Positions 1-7,601 of a DNA stretch of 64,000 bases are shown piece after piece; the stretch's first letter is position 1; every line of letters begins with the position of its first letter. The stretch comes from Candidatus Babeliales bacterium (GTDB lineage Bacteria > Babelota > Babeliae > Babelales > JACPOV01). Both the position numbers and the translations under genes were made by a program. The stretch spans positions 248,001 through 312,000 of the forward strand of contig DATALT010000002.1 of the NCBI GenBank assembly GCA_036260945.1, read 5' to 3'. Below the pieces are notes generated by a model. That model was given only the letters and a program-made list of their open reading frames with translations, had not been told where the DNA came from and made no database searches.

Positions 1-1
1 T

Positions 2-184
2 ATACGTTCGTTTACAAAGTTTTTTAACGCGATCGGCAATTTCTTTGGCGGCATTTGGGATAAAATAAGTTCACTATGGCGCCGGCCAATGCCTGCAGTT
101 ATGAAGGCACCAGCAGTGATCCATGAGGAGCCGCTGGCTAAAGAACCTGAACCAGCTCCAGCAGTTGAAGCGCAATCCGCATAA
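2..184 (+). CDS. C-terminal fragment of an unidentified protein (5' end outside window)
   Basis: This frame is open from the first bases of the window and runs 60 codons to a TAA, so the start lies upstream of the window. The visible part has an aromatic and glycine-rich stretch (NFFGGIWDKISSLW) followed by a Pro/Ala/Glu-rich tail (EPLAKEPEPAPAVEAQSA), the kind of low-complexity tail seen on membrane-anchored or secreted proteins. The stop codon directly abuts the stop of the convergent ligase gene. I do not recognise a family. Coding status is inferred from the open frame and from its non-random composition. Confidence 0.45.
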   Translation: MRSFTKFFNAIGNFFGGIWDKISSLWRRPMPAVMKAPAVIHEEPLAKEPEPAPAVEAQSA

Positions 185-1102
185 TTATTTTTTTATTAAT
201 GTTTGCGATCTGAATGTGCATTGTTTTGGTTTCTTATCGGTTCGCAATCGAATAAATACTGATGCTCGCAAATATCTGATCGAAGTAAATTGTAAGAAGG
301 TAACCTCGCATACTGTGCGAGGTTTTACCCAATAAATTTTTTTTCCAGGAATTACCGGAGCATTTTCCGTTGGTCGCTTATCAATTTTGAGCGGCGTTAG
401 TTTATTCTCGAGTTCTTCAATATCTTCTTCATTAAATCCAGTGCCCACTTTTCCAATATAATAAAGGTGCTGATCCGTATCATAAAGCCCAAGAGCGAGC
501 GAAGATATTGCACGCTTTGATGTTGTAAATCCGACGATCACACAATCGATCGTGTTGAGTAATTTAATTTTGAGCCATACGCGAGAGCGAAGCCCGGGAT
601 GATAAGGAGCTTGCGGATCTTTTGCCATCACGCCTTCCATCTTTTTTTTAACCATTTCTTTCCAAAGCTTGGGGCCATCATGGGTAAAAAAAGTTTTTTC
701 CAGCCGCGCATTTTCAATAATCGTTTGATTTAAGATTTTTTTACGTTCAATCAACGGCAAATGAACGAGCGATTTTCCGTTTTTCATGAGAATATCAAAA
801 ACGACGTACGTCGGCCTGCCCCCTTTTTGGAGTGCTGAAAAATGGGGAACTCCTTTTTTATCGTAGGCGACAATTTCACCATCCAAGATGCATTCTTGCG
901 CTTGAATGTTTTTTCGAATGCTCAGCAGCTCTGGAAATCGCGGCGATAAATCAATATCGTTGCGCGATATGAAATCACATTCTTTATTTACATAGCAAAG
1001 CGCGCGAATGCCATCTAGTTTGGGCTCAAAAATAAAATCTTTATTTTTCAAATCGTCAAGCGTACCAATGTGTGCGTTCATTGCATGAATTTTTTTTGCC
1101 AT
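185..1102 (-). CDS. ligD: ATP-dependent DNA ligase, LigD ligase-domain type
   Basis: A 305-residue stand-alone ligase that seals DNA nicks or joined ends using ATP. The adenylation motif EPKLDGIRAL places the AMP-accepting lysine at K28. ILDGEIVAYD, EGVMAKD and the basic WLKIK motif follow in the order expected for nucleotidyltransferase ligases, and the C-terminal third (from DCVIVGF) is the OB-fold domain. It lacks the polymerase and phosphoesterase domains of large mycobacterial LigD proteins. It starts 2 nt after the ku stop codon, so the two are co-transcribed and probably form a minimal non-homologous end-joining pair. Family assignment is secure; the NHEJ role follows from the neighbour. 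Confidence 0.93.
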   Translation of the reverse strand: MAKKIHAMNAHIGTLDDLKNKDFIFEPKLDGIRALCYVNKECDFISRNDIDLSPRFPELLSIRKNIQAQECILDGEIVAYDKKGVPHFSALQKGGRPTYVVFDILMKNGKSLVHLPLIERKKILNQTIIENARLEKTFFTHDGPKLWKEMVKKKMEGVMAKDPQAPYHPGLRSRVWLKIKLLNTIDCVIVGFTTSKRAISSLALGLYDTDQHLYYIGKVGTGFNEEDIEELENKLTPLKIDKRPTENAPVIPGKKIYWVKPRTVCEVTFLQFTSIRYLRASVFIRLRTDKKPKQCTFRSQTLIKK

Positions 1103-1104
1103 TA

Positions 1105-1944
1105 TTAGGCTCGCGATTTTGCACGAGCAACTGGCCGCTGCTCAGATGCACGCGTAGGAATTCGTGTTTTAATACTTTTGCGCAGTGCTTGCATAAGAGA
1201 ATGTTCTTTTTCAGGTTTTGCTTTTTTTTCTTTAACTTTTTTTATCTTTTCAAGTTTTTTGCCTTTAGCCGCTTGCGCAATTTTCTTTTTGAGTTCTTGT
1301 GCGAACGTATCTTTAAAACGGCTCATCGAAAATTTCTTTACGGTGAGTTTATTGATAAGTTGTTCCGCTAGATTGAGTTCCGCTTTTTCAAATTTAGGGA
1401 TTTTGAGCGTAGCAGTCTCTTTAAGCTCTTTAATTTCGTAATCATAGTTAAGCGTCGTGGCAAGGAGAATATTTCCATGCGGCTGTATTGCGCATACATA
1501 TTCTTTATCACGCATCACAAATTGGCCAATGGCCACGCGATCAGTTTCTTGCAGCGCTAGCCCGAATAAAAAAAATGCACGGTCTGTTTGTTTTTGCGGA
1601 AGCATATAATAATGCTGATCAAGATAAATAGGATCAATGGCAGAAGCGTCTACAAATTCTAGAATGCGAATCGAATCTGTTTTTTCTGGTTTCAATTTTT
1701 CCAGATTTTCTTTGGTGATAATAAAATAGGAGCCGTCTTCTAACTTTAATCCCTTCACTAAATCGGACCATGCCACTTCTTTATTACATTTGGGGCACAT
1801 TCGTTTATTTGCAATCGGTGTATGGCACTTTGCGTGTAGTAAATTAAAACCGAGTGAATGCGAGGCGATCGCCGAATAAAGCTCAATATTAAATTGAACA
1901 AGGCCGAACGATAGCGATCCTTTCCAGCTTGATACTCTTCTCAT
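1105..1944 (-). CDS. ku: Ku protein, bacterial non-homologous end joining
   Basis: A 279-residue bacterial Ku homologue, expected to form a homodimeric ring on double-strand DNA ends and recruit the ligase encoded just downstream. The N-terminus (WKGSLSFGLVQFNIELYSA) and the region with HKxC/CPKC-like cysteines (CHTPIANKRMCPKC) are typical of the family, as is the DPIYLDQHYYMLP segment. The last 60 residues are Lys/Arg-rich and probably form the DNA-binding C-terminal extension found in many bacterial Ku proteins. It is the first gene of a two-gene operon with the ligase. Confidence 0.95.
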   Translation of the reverse strand: MRRVSSWKGSLSFGLVQFNIELYSAIASHSLGFNLLHAKCHTPIANKRMCPKCNKEVAWSDLVKGLKLEDGSYFIITKENLEKLKPEKTDSIRILEFVDASAIDPIYLDQHYYMLPQKQTDRAFFLFGLALQETDRVAIGQFVMRDKEYVCAIQPHGNILLATTLNYDYEIKELKETATLKIPKFEKAELNLAEQLINKLTVKKFSMSRFKDTFAQELKKKIAQAAKGKKLEKIKKVKEKKAKPEKEHSLMQALRKSIKTRIPTRASEQRPVARAKSRA

Positions 1945-2092
1945 TTTTTCCCCTTATATTTATTTATCAGTATCCAATAAGGCAGATTCAATTGGCAAGA
2001 AACAAAAAATGGTTGCGTTGATTGAAAAAAAGAATAAAAATAACCAACGCGTAATCGAGAGCTTTTATTTATTTTAAAAGGAGAAGAATATA

Positions 2093-2983
2093 ATGAAAAA
2101 AATGATACTGCCTATTTTTCTAGGAGTGCTTCATAGTTCATTAACAGCCGCTCATTTTTCGGCAAAGTCGATTGAAGAGGTTAAAAAATTTTGGGATCGG
2201 CGGCCATGCAATCTTAAACATTCGAAAAAACCCATCGGTACTCGCGAATATTTTGATGAAGTAGAAAAAAGAAAATATTTCGTGGAGCCGCATATTCCTG
2301 GATTTGCAGAATTTGCAATGTGGCGGGGCAAGCGAGTACTGGAAATAGGATGCGGATTGGGAACTGAGGCGATTAATTTTGCACGGAATGGTGCAGATCT
2401 TACGATTGTTGAGCTATCTCCAGAAAGTCTTGAGCTGGCAAAAAAGAGATTTGAGTTATATGGATTATCTGCACGTTTTATTTTAGGCAACGCGCAAGAG
2501 CTGGATCAAATTTTGCATGGTGAAAAGTATGATTTAATTTGGTCATTTGGCGTGATCCATCATTCTCCGCAACCAGAAAAAATCGTAAAAGCGTGCAATT
2601 CATTACTGAAAGATGATGGTGAACTCAGAATGATGGTTTACTCAAAAATAAGTTATAAGCTTTTTCACTTCATGCGAGAAACAGGCATGTGGGATTTTGG
2701 CGATGGCGCGCTTGATGAATTAATTGCGATGTATTCTGAAGCGCAAACTGGATGCCCGGTTACCTATTCTTATACGTTTGAAGGCGCCCGCAGATTATTT
2801 GGTGATTTTGAAATTCTTGAAATGAAAAAAGATCATATTTTTCCATGGAAGATAGAAAAATATATTAAGTATGAATATGAAAAAGAAGATTGTTTTAAGA
2901 ACGTATCTGACGAATTATTTAAGGAACTTGAAGCAGAACTTGGATGGCATTTGATGATTCGTGCAAAAAAGAAAAATAGTTAA
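2093..2983 (+). CDS. Class I SAM-dependent methyltransferase with signal-peptide-like N-terminus
   Basis: A 296-residue protein with a Rossmann-type SAM-binding domain: motif I VLEIGCGLGTEAINFA (about residues 83-98), an acidic motif II (LTIVELSPESL) and the post-motif segment DLIWSFGVIHHSP. The substrate cannot be told from sequence. The first 20 residues (MKKMILPIFLGVLHSSLTAA) read like a cleavable signal peptide, which is unusual for a SAM enzyme. The start is supported by an AAGGAG site 8 nt upstream. It is monocistronic, facing away from ku and ending at a shared bidirectional terminator. Confidence 0.8.
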   Translation: MKKMILPIFLGVLHSSLTAAHFSAKSIEEVKKFWDRRPCNLKHSKKPIGTREYFDEVEKRKYFVEPHIPGFAEFAMWRGKRVLEIGCGLGTEAINFARNGADLTIVELSPESLELAKKRFELYGLSARFILGNAQELDQILHGEKYDLIWSFGVIHHSPQPEKIVKACNSLLKDDGELRMMVYSKISYKLFHFMRETGMWDFGDGALDELIAMYSEAQTGCPVTYSYTFEGARRLFGDFEILEMKKDHIFPWKIEKYIKYEYEKEDCFKNVSDELFKELEAELGWHLMIRAKKKNS

Positions 2984-2997
2984 ATTTTAAATGGTTA

Positions 2998-3028
2998 AGA
3001 ATAGGCAGGAAATTTTCTTGCCTATTCT
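2998..3028. terminator. Bidirectional hairpin terminator
   Basis: Ten base pairs of perfect stem (AGAATAGGCA / TGCCTATTCT) around an A/T-rich loop lie between the convergent methyltransferase and the first gene of the small secreted array. It probably ends both transcripts, although the T-runs after the stem are short. Confidence 0.6.
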
Positions 3029-3245
3029 ATTGTTTTGCAATCCACTCTTCTATCACGGTGATTGTGCCATCAATCTTTCTATATTCATGGCGAACCGCTT
3101 CTTGCAGTTGGCCATTGAATATACGAACGTTGTTATTTATGTAGATGATTTGATCTTGAGGCTGTTCCATTGACAGCAATGCTGGTTGCTCGAGGGTCAC
3201 GATTGCTAGAAGAAACAGGGCAATCGATACTTTTACTTTCTTCAT
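3027..3245 (-). CDS. Small secreted protein, tandem family member 1
   Basis: A 72-residue protein with a clear signal peptide (MKKVKVSIALFLLAIVTLEQPALLS) and a short mature part carrying NGQLQ, IDGTITVIEEWI and a basic end. The start is the ATG preceded by AGGAA, not the longer upstream reading. It is the most downstream of a tandem minus-strand array of related secreted proteins that share an R-x-x-NGQLQ or TGxxQ segment and a DGTxxNxxxW motif. Function unknown; the repetition suggests lineage-specific expansion. Confidence 0.72.
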   Translation of the reverse strand: MKKVKVSIALFLLAIVTLEQPALLSMEQPQDQIIYINNNVRIFNGQLQEAVRHEYRKIDGTITVIEEWIAKQ

Positions 3246-3291
3246 TTTTATTCCTATCTGGTGCTTACAAGTTCTGGAGGAAAAAAAGCTA

Positions 3292-3543
3292 TTATGAACC
3301 GCCAGGATAATTTGCTGTAGGCATCGTTTGAGATGGTGCAGGTATCCAGATTGCTTCATTAGTTACCGTACCATCATCGTGATACGTATCGATAAAATGG
3401 AGGATTTGTAGTTGGCCATTAACTCTTCTTGAAGTCTCGGTAACATATTCAATATGCGGTGTTTGCTCCATTGAAAATAATGTTGATTGTGGCAGCAAAG
3501 AGAGCATTAAAAGAGCGAAAAGTGATACATGTATGTTCTTCAT
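3292..3543 (-). CDS. Small secreted protein, tandem family member 2
   Basis: 83 residues: signal peptide (MKNIHVSLFALLMLSLLPQSTLFS), then MEQTPHIEYVTETSRRVNGQLQ, and the family motif DDGTVTNEAIWIP. It resembles the neighbour downstream most closely, sharing SMEQ at the cleavage region, RxxNGQLQ and DGTxTxxxxWI. It sits 46 nt upstream of member 1 with its own weak Shine-Dalgarno (AGAAAG). The function is not known. The conserved DGT...W core is the only recognisable signature. Confidence 0.75.
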   Translation of the reverse strand: MKNIHVSLFALLMLSLLPQSTLFSMEQTPHIEYVTETSRRVNGQLQILHFIDTYHDDGTVTNEAIWIPAPSQTMPTANYPGGS

Positions 3544-3557
3544 TTTTATCTTTCTAG

Positions 3558-3869
3558 TTATTCAACATTATTATTGTTTTCCTCTGAAGAAGTTTCCAAA
3601 TTCATTGTGTCGGAAGGTTCTTCAGGATTTCTTACATTTACCCATTGATAATTATTCGATATAGTGCCATCGGCAAGTGACCATTGGCTACCAATTCTCA
3701 TTTGCAGAGTTCCCGTTGCTATCACTTTTCTGAGATTATCATTTATATAGAGAAACCCGCCTGTGGCTTGGTGTTGGCCTATAGGTTGTGGAACCATCGA
3801 AAAAACTGATTGTGGCATAAGCGATATTGTTATAAGAATCGCGAGAAGCGATAGATTTAAATTTTGCAT
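3558..3869 (-). CDS. Small secreted protein, tandem family member 3
   Basis: 103 residues with signal peptide ending near SVFSM. The mature part contains YINDNLRKVIATGTLQMR, then SQWSLADGTISNNYQWV and an acidic Asn/Glu-rich tail (SSEENNNNVE). It is a close paralogue of the next gene upstream: both have QW-L-DGT-SN-Y-WV and the same signal peptide (PQSVFSMVPQ). No catalytic motif is visible. It is probably a periplasmic or exported protein produced together with its paralogues. Confidence 0.78.
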   Translation of the reverse strand: MQNLNLSLLAILITISLMPQSVFSMVPQPIGQHQATGGFLYINDNLRKVIATGTLQMRIGSQWSLADGTISNNYQWVNVRNPEEPSDTMNLETSSEENNNNVE

Positions 3870-3915
3870 GTTTTTGTTTCCTCTTTAATTTTAGTCCTAT
3901 TTTTATCTTTACTTG

Positions 3916-4227
3916 TTATTCAAAATCATTATTTTCCTCTTTTGAGGTAGTTTCCAAATTTATTGCTGCGGATGGCTCATCTGATTCTACCCACTTGTAA
4001 TCATTGGACCGAGTGCCATCGGGAAGCTCCCATTGCATACCCACTCTCCTTTGAAATTGTCCTGTATTTTTTACTTTTCTAAAAAGGTTCCCGTGGGCTT
4101 CGAAATATTCAAATTCAGCGATGTCTTGAAGTTGGGTGGATTGCTGCGGGACCATTGAAAAAACTGATTGCGGCATTAATGATACTATTATAAGAATCGC
4201 CATGAGCGATAGATTTAATTTCTTCAT
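3916..4227 (-). CDS. Small secreted protein, tandem family member 4
   Basis: 103 residues with signal peptide (MKKLNLSLMAILIIVSLMPQ plus SVFS), then FRKVKNTGQFQRRVGMQWEL, DGTRSNDYKWVE and an acidic tail (TTSKEENNDFE). It is near-identical in layout and length to member 3, indicating a recent duplication. The ATG follows AAGGAATT. No function is recognised. The 339-nt stretch upstream of it holds only a terminator and a dispersed repeat. Confidence 0.78.
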   Translation of the reverse strand: MKKLNLSLMAILIIVSLMPQSVFSMVPQQSTQLQDIAEFEYFEAHGNLFRKVKNTGQFQRRVGMQWELPDGTRSNDYKWVESDEPSAAINLETTSKEENNDFE

Positions 4228-4405
4228 AATAATTCCTTTGTTGAAAAATCTGTTTTATTTAAATTGTTTATCTAAGAGTAATTATATCATAAAAATACAT
4301 TTTGAATCGATACTTGGGTTCGTATGGGTGAAGAAAATGGTAGAAAATGTGCCCGTTATCTTATTCGCGATGGTTCGGTACGTTTTACTCACTCCGAACG
4401 GAAGA

Positions 4406-4440
4406 CCTCAGCCCTGCTCGCCCTGAGTGATTTTTAACTG
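4406..4440 (+). repeat. Dispersed intergenic repeat, copy 1
   Basis: This segment, reading CAGCCC then GCTCG then CCTGAGTGATTTT, recurs on the minus strand near 29.75 kb with only a few differences. It lies in the gene-free stretch 4228-4566, in which I see nothing else except the terminator at its right end. A short outer inverted repeat (TCACTC/GAGTGA) suggests a folded transcript or a small palindromic element. Confidence 0.5.
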
Positions 4441-4502
4441 TTTTAAAATTGTATCGAAGGGAGCAAAGCACTCGGGAAGAGGGTGTTTAATTCTTGCGTC
4501 GT

Positions 4503-4538
4503 CAAAAAAAATAAAGCATTCGGGTAAGAATGCTTTAT
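4503..4538 (-). terminator. Rho-independent terminator
   Basis: An 11-bp perfect stem (ATAAAGCATTC / GAATGCTTTAT) with a 6-nt loop is followed on the minus strand by a run of eight T. It ends the transcript of the secreted gene immediately upstream (92 residues). Confidence 0.75.
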
Positions 4539-4566
4539 GAATAAACGTACGAATTTCTTGTTCTAT

Positions 4567-4845
4567 TTAATTATTTTTTTCTTCCGATGCGGGCGTGGTT
4601 TCGGTTGATGGTTTGATTGGATCGTTGCCCGTATTTTTTAGCGCAGTTCTATGTGATTCGGGCTGAGGATACCATACCATTCTTTCTTCATCTCCAGAGT
4701 TTAATGAGATCGTTATGGTTCGTATATAATAACCTGGTACCCCATTTTTATACACGATGCCTTTCGGATAATTCGGAGAATCCCAAAGAGGAAACGAGGT
4801 TGAGGATGCGGTTAACAAACAGAGGAGGAATGTGCATGTTTTCAT
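4567..4845 (-). CDS. Small secreted protein, divergent tandem family member 5
   Basis: 92 residues with a signal peptide (MKTCTFLLCLLTASSTSFPL), a YKNGVPGYYIRTITISL stretch, MVWYPQPE and a Thr/Glu/Asn-rich C-terminal tail (TETTPASEEKNN). It is more diverged than members 3 and 4, but the layout is the same: signal peptide, short beta-rich core with a W near the end, acidic low-complexity tail. It is followed by its own terminator, so it forms a separate transcript. Function unknown. Confidence 0.68.
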   Translation of the reverse strand: MKTCTFLLCLLTASSTSFPLWDSPNYPKGIVYKNGVPGYYIRTITISLNSGDEERMVWYPQPESHRTALKNTGNDPIKPSTETTPASEEKNN

Positions 4846-4900
4846 AGAAATCGTTTTAAATTTAGATGTTTAAATAATTTATCTTGGTTATACTTTTAAA

Positions 4901-5041
4901 TTATTTTTTGTCATCTGTAGGTGGCGTTGTCTGGATGAATACTTCTTCGCTTTGAACGACCATTGATTCTATGCGAATATATTTCGGGCCTTTGTTTTTT
5001 TTTCTTCTAGCGGATATTCTAAGGCGCAAAAACGGTTCTGG
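4901..5041 (-). other. Open reading continuation past the stop of the neighbouring secreted gene
   Basis: Directly after the TAA of the 87-residue secreted gene, the same reading frame stays open for 46 more codons to a second TAA. It encodes a basic segment (RLRISARRKKNKGPKYIRIE) and then an acidic tail (TTPPTDDKK) like the tails of the paralogues. It has no RBS-supported start of its own. It looks like the former C-terminus of that gene, cut off by a nonsense mutation; chance openness cannot be excluded. Confidence 0.35.
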
Positions 5042-5305
5042 TTATTGGCTATCTTTGTCTTTAGGTGTGAGATTTGCAACGTCTTCCCATTTTTTTGACA
5101 CCACCCAAATACCTCTCTCATTTTTTGATTTAGTTACTAACTCTATAAAGAATTTACCATCCTCTTCTTTATGCTTTTTGCTCGAGCCGACTAAGTTAAA
5201 GAAATCTGTCCATTCTTTACTAGGTTCCATAGCGCTTAGTTTCATGTTTGAATCGAAAGATGTTGCTATGATAATCGCAAAAAATAATGCATTAAATAGC
5301 TTCAT
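5042..5305 (-). CDS. Small secreted protein, divergent tandem family member 6 (possibly C-terminally truncated)
   Basis: 87 residues with a signal peptide (MKLFNALFFAIIIATSF...LSA) followed by MEPSKEWTDFFNLVG, a DGKFFIEL segment and GIWVVSKKW. I chose the ATG that opens the signal peptide; longer upstream readings run into the umuC gene. It ends the array of related secreted genes on the side next to umuC. The frame continues open beyond its stop, so the protein may be a shortened version of a longer ancestor. No known domain. Confidence 0.65.
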   Translation of the reverse strand: MKLFNALFFAIIIATSFDSNMKLSAMEPSKEWTDFFNLVGSSKKHKEEDGKFFIELVTKSKNERGIWVVSKKWEDVANLTPKDKDSQ

Positions 5306-5378
5306 AATGATTTCTTTCGTAAGGATATTTCTTATTAAGTATATACTCAAATAGTTGTGCGCTGAAGAAGTAACGCAT

Positions 5379-6656
5379 CTAAATTTTGATGGTGAGTAGT
5401 TCGTGCCAATTGGTGGTATACGCAGGCGATCTTTTCTCTTGCTTATTTTTCCATTCCTTTTTTGCGCCTGCAGCTGCATAAAGAACTTTATTTTTTCCCA
5501 TTTTGGTATTAATGCGATCGATTGTTTTCATGAGGGCTGCTTGCTTTTCAAGATTTGTTGGCAGTTGATAAAAAGTATTCATTTGCAGAGCATCTTCAGG
5601 AACTAAATCGTCAATAATGATGCCAACTTTTTTGTACGTGAATCCTTTGTGGAATAATGATTGCAAGCAAGCGGTTCCGGCCGCGAGCAGATCGGGCGTG
5701 TACGAAGTGGCAATCGGCAGTTGCTGAAATGCAGAGCGATAGAGGCGCGTGCTATCTTGGTATTGCGTGTATGAAACGAAAACTATCAACTGCTGAGCTT
5801 TCATCTTTTGCTTGCGCAATTTTTCTGCAGCGATGCTTAAATGGGTAGCAAGCCCTTCCTGAAGCTCTTTAAACTCGGTAACGTTTCTGCCAAATAAGCG
5901 TGAAACGGTGAGCGATTGGCGCGGCTCTGGCTGCGTGTGCAGATCAAAGCAGGGCGTTCCGCGCAATTCAGTTAATGTGCGCAGCCCGTTAATCGTTAAA
6001 TTTTTACGAACCCAGCGCTCATCGCAATTGATAAAATCAAATACGGTACGAATACCCCGCGCGTATAATTTTTCTGCATAGCGAGAACCGATTCCCCAAA
6101 TGTCGCGCACATCAATTAATTTAAAAATCTTATCTACATCCGGATGATTCGTGATATCAAAAACGCCGTCAGTTCTTTTTTTTGCAATATCGCCAGCAAT
6201 CTTTGCAAGTGTTTTTGTTGGGCCGATGCCGATCGAAACCGGGAGCCCAATATCTTGCTTGATTTTATTTCGAACCTGCTGAGCATACGCGGTATAATGA
6301 TGCCCATCGTAAAAATCGGATGCGGATGGGAAATATATAAATGCTTCATCGACCGAATAGATTTCAATATCGGTCGAGCATTCGGTTAAAATTGCCATCA
6401 CGCGTGAGGACATATCTCCGTAGAGCGTGAAATTAGATGAATATACCTGTACCTTATTGCGTATTAAAATATCGCGGCACTCCCATGCTGGTTGGCCCAT
6501 TTTAATGCCAAGTTTTTTTGCTTCATTTGAACGCGCAATAATGCAGGCATCGTTACTTGAAAGAACGACGACCGGCTTTCCATTCAATTTTGGATTAAAA
6601 ACTCGTTCGCATGAGACAAAGAAATTATTGCAGTCGACGAGTGCAAAACGATTCAT
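5379..6656 (-). CDS. umuC: Y-family DNA polymerase V catalytic subunit UmuC
   Basis: A 425-residue translesion polymerase. The first metal-binding aspartate is in FALVDCNNFF (D8), and the catalytic acidic pair lies in SVDEAF (D103, E104). GIGPTKTLAKIA and the helix-hairpin-helix WGIGSR follow, then the little-finger domain (RQSLTVSRLFG). The length matches E. coli UmuC. It lies 80 nt downstream of umuD in the same orientation, so the products should assemble as a UmuD'2C polymerase that copies damaged templates. Confidence 0.96.
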   Translation of the reverse strand: MNRFALVDCNNFFVSCERVFNPKLNGKPVVVLSSNDACIIARSNEAKKLGIKMGQPAWECRDILIRNKVQVYSSNFTLYGDMSSRVMAILTECSTDIEIYSVDEAFIYFPSASDFYDGHHYTAYAQQVRNKIKQDIGLPVSIGIGPTKTLAKIAGDIAKKRTDGVFDITNHPDVDKIFKLIDVRDIWGIGSRYAEKLYARGIRTVFDFINCDERWVRKNLTINGLRTLTELRGTPCFDLHTQPEPRQSLTVSRLFGRNVTEFKELQEGLATHLSIAAEKLRKQKMKAQQLIVFVSYTQYQDSTRLYRSAFQQLPIATSYTPDLLAAGTACLQSLFHKGFTYKKVGIIIDDLVPEDALQMNTFYQLPTNLEKQAALMKTIDRINTKMGKNKVLYAAAGAKKEWKNKQEKRSPAYTTNWHELLTIKI

Positions 6657-6736
6657 ATTTTATTTACTTTATTAATGTATTGCATGATGCGGATATTTTC
6701 TTGATGTCCCCAAACATGCAAAGCATTTTCGGTTTT

Positions 6737-7195
6737 TTATACGCTGTGAATAACATTCGTCACGACGCCCCAGATTTCAAAATCGGCGTCTTTTTTTATC
6801 TCGATCGGTTTATAATTCGGATTTTCTGGTAACAACGTAATGATGTCTCCATGAAACTGAATTCTCTTTACCGTAAATTCGTCATTAATGCGAACAACTA
6901 CAATTTTGTTATTAGTTGGCGTTAACGATCGATCAACAATTAAAATATCGTTTGAATGAATCCCAGCATTAATCATCGAATCTCCCATCACTTTAATAAA
7001 AAAGGTGGCAGTTGGATGCTTAATAAGCAATTCATTCAAATCCAATGAGCGTTCTACGAAGTTTTCAGCAGATGAGGGAAATCCTGCAGAAATGAGTGAC
7101 TCTGCAAAAGGAATTTTTAGAGGATGTGAACTATCAGCAGAAAAAACGTAGATGATTTTTAAATTTTCTTTTATAGAATTATTTTGATTTATCAT
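6737..7195 (-). CDS. umuD: UmuD, self-cleaving S24-family polymerase V accessory protein
   Basis: 152 residues with the S24 peptidase fold. The nucleophile is S73 in MGDSM and the general base K110 in FTVKRIQ. A cleavage-type Ala-Gly pair at A37-G38 (SLISAGFPSSAE) matches the RecA-stimulated self-processing site of UmuD and LexA. The segment around FVERSLDLNELLIKHPTATF is strikingly like E. coli UmuD. It is the first gene of umuDC, probably SOS-induced, although I could not identify a clear operator upstream. Confidence 0.94.
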   Translation of the reverse strand: MINQNNSIKENLKIIYVFSADSSHPLKIPFAESLISAGFPSSAENFVERSLDLNELLIKHPTATFFIKVMGDSMINAGIHSNDILIVDRSLTPTNNKIVVVRINDEFTVKRIQFHGDIITLLPENPNYKPIEIKKDADFEIWGVVTNVIHSV

Positions 7196-7316
7196 TTTAT
7201 TAATAATGTATTTTTAAAATTCATACTTAATAATATTCTATATGGCGAATCAAGTAAAGAATAGTTTAGGGCCTAGCGGCCGGTGAAAAATTAGATCTGC
7301 AAAGCCGATATTCTAG

Positions 7317-7345
7317 TTGATCAACGATCCTAAATCTGTTACATT
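7317..7345 (+). promoter_or_regulatory. Sigma-70-type promoter for tRNA-Leu
   Basis: TTGATC, a 17-nt spacer and TACATT lie 25 nt upstream of the tRNA-Leu gene. Spacing and position fit a housekeeping promoter starting about 18 nt before the mature tRNA. Confidence 0.5.
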
Positions 7346-7369
7346 TCTTCTCATATTAATGAAATGTGC

Positions 7370-7456
7370 GCCGAGGTGGTGAAATTGGTAGACACGCAGC
7401 CTTGAGGTGGCTGTGGGAGAAATCCTGTAGGGGTTCGAATCCCCTCCTTGGCACCA
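7370..7456 (+). tRNA. tRNA-Leu (GAG)
   Basis: The acceptor stem GCCGAGG pairs with CCTTGGC (one G-U pair). The anticodon loop TTGAGGT gives anticodon GAG. A long variable arm (GTGGGAGAAATCCTGT) marks a class II tRNA, and the T-arm GGTTCGAATCC is intact. CCA is encoded. A GC-rich hairpin (GCTTGGCAAGC at 7481-7491) follows. Confidence 0.95.
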
Positions 7457-7601
7457 TCCTACGCTTATCCACGCCTTCCGGCTTGGCAAGCTACGTATGG
7501 CAGGACAATTTTCGGTTAGGCAGTTAGTTAAAATAACTGACTTTTTAAATAGAAAAATAATTAGTTGAGTAGCATTGAAAAAATTGCAGTGAAAGGACAC
7601 T

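Noticed and set aside
1072-1441. Plus-strand frames of 99 and 87 codons opposite ku
   Set aside because: Phe/Leu-rich shadow of the lysine-rich Ku tail on the other strand.
7313-7600. Minus-strand open frame of 95 codons across the tRNA-Leu gene
   Set aside because: It overlaps a certain tRNA, has no ribosome site and no protein-like pattern.
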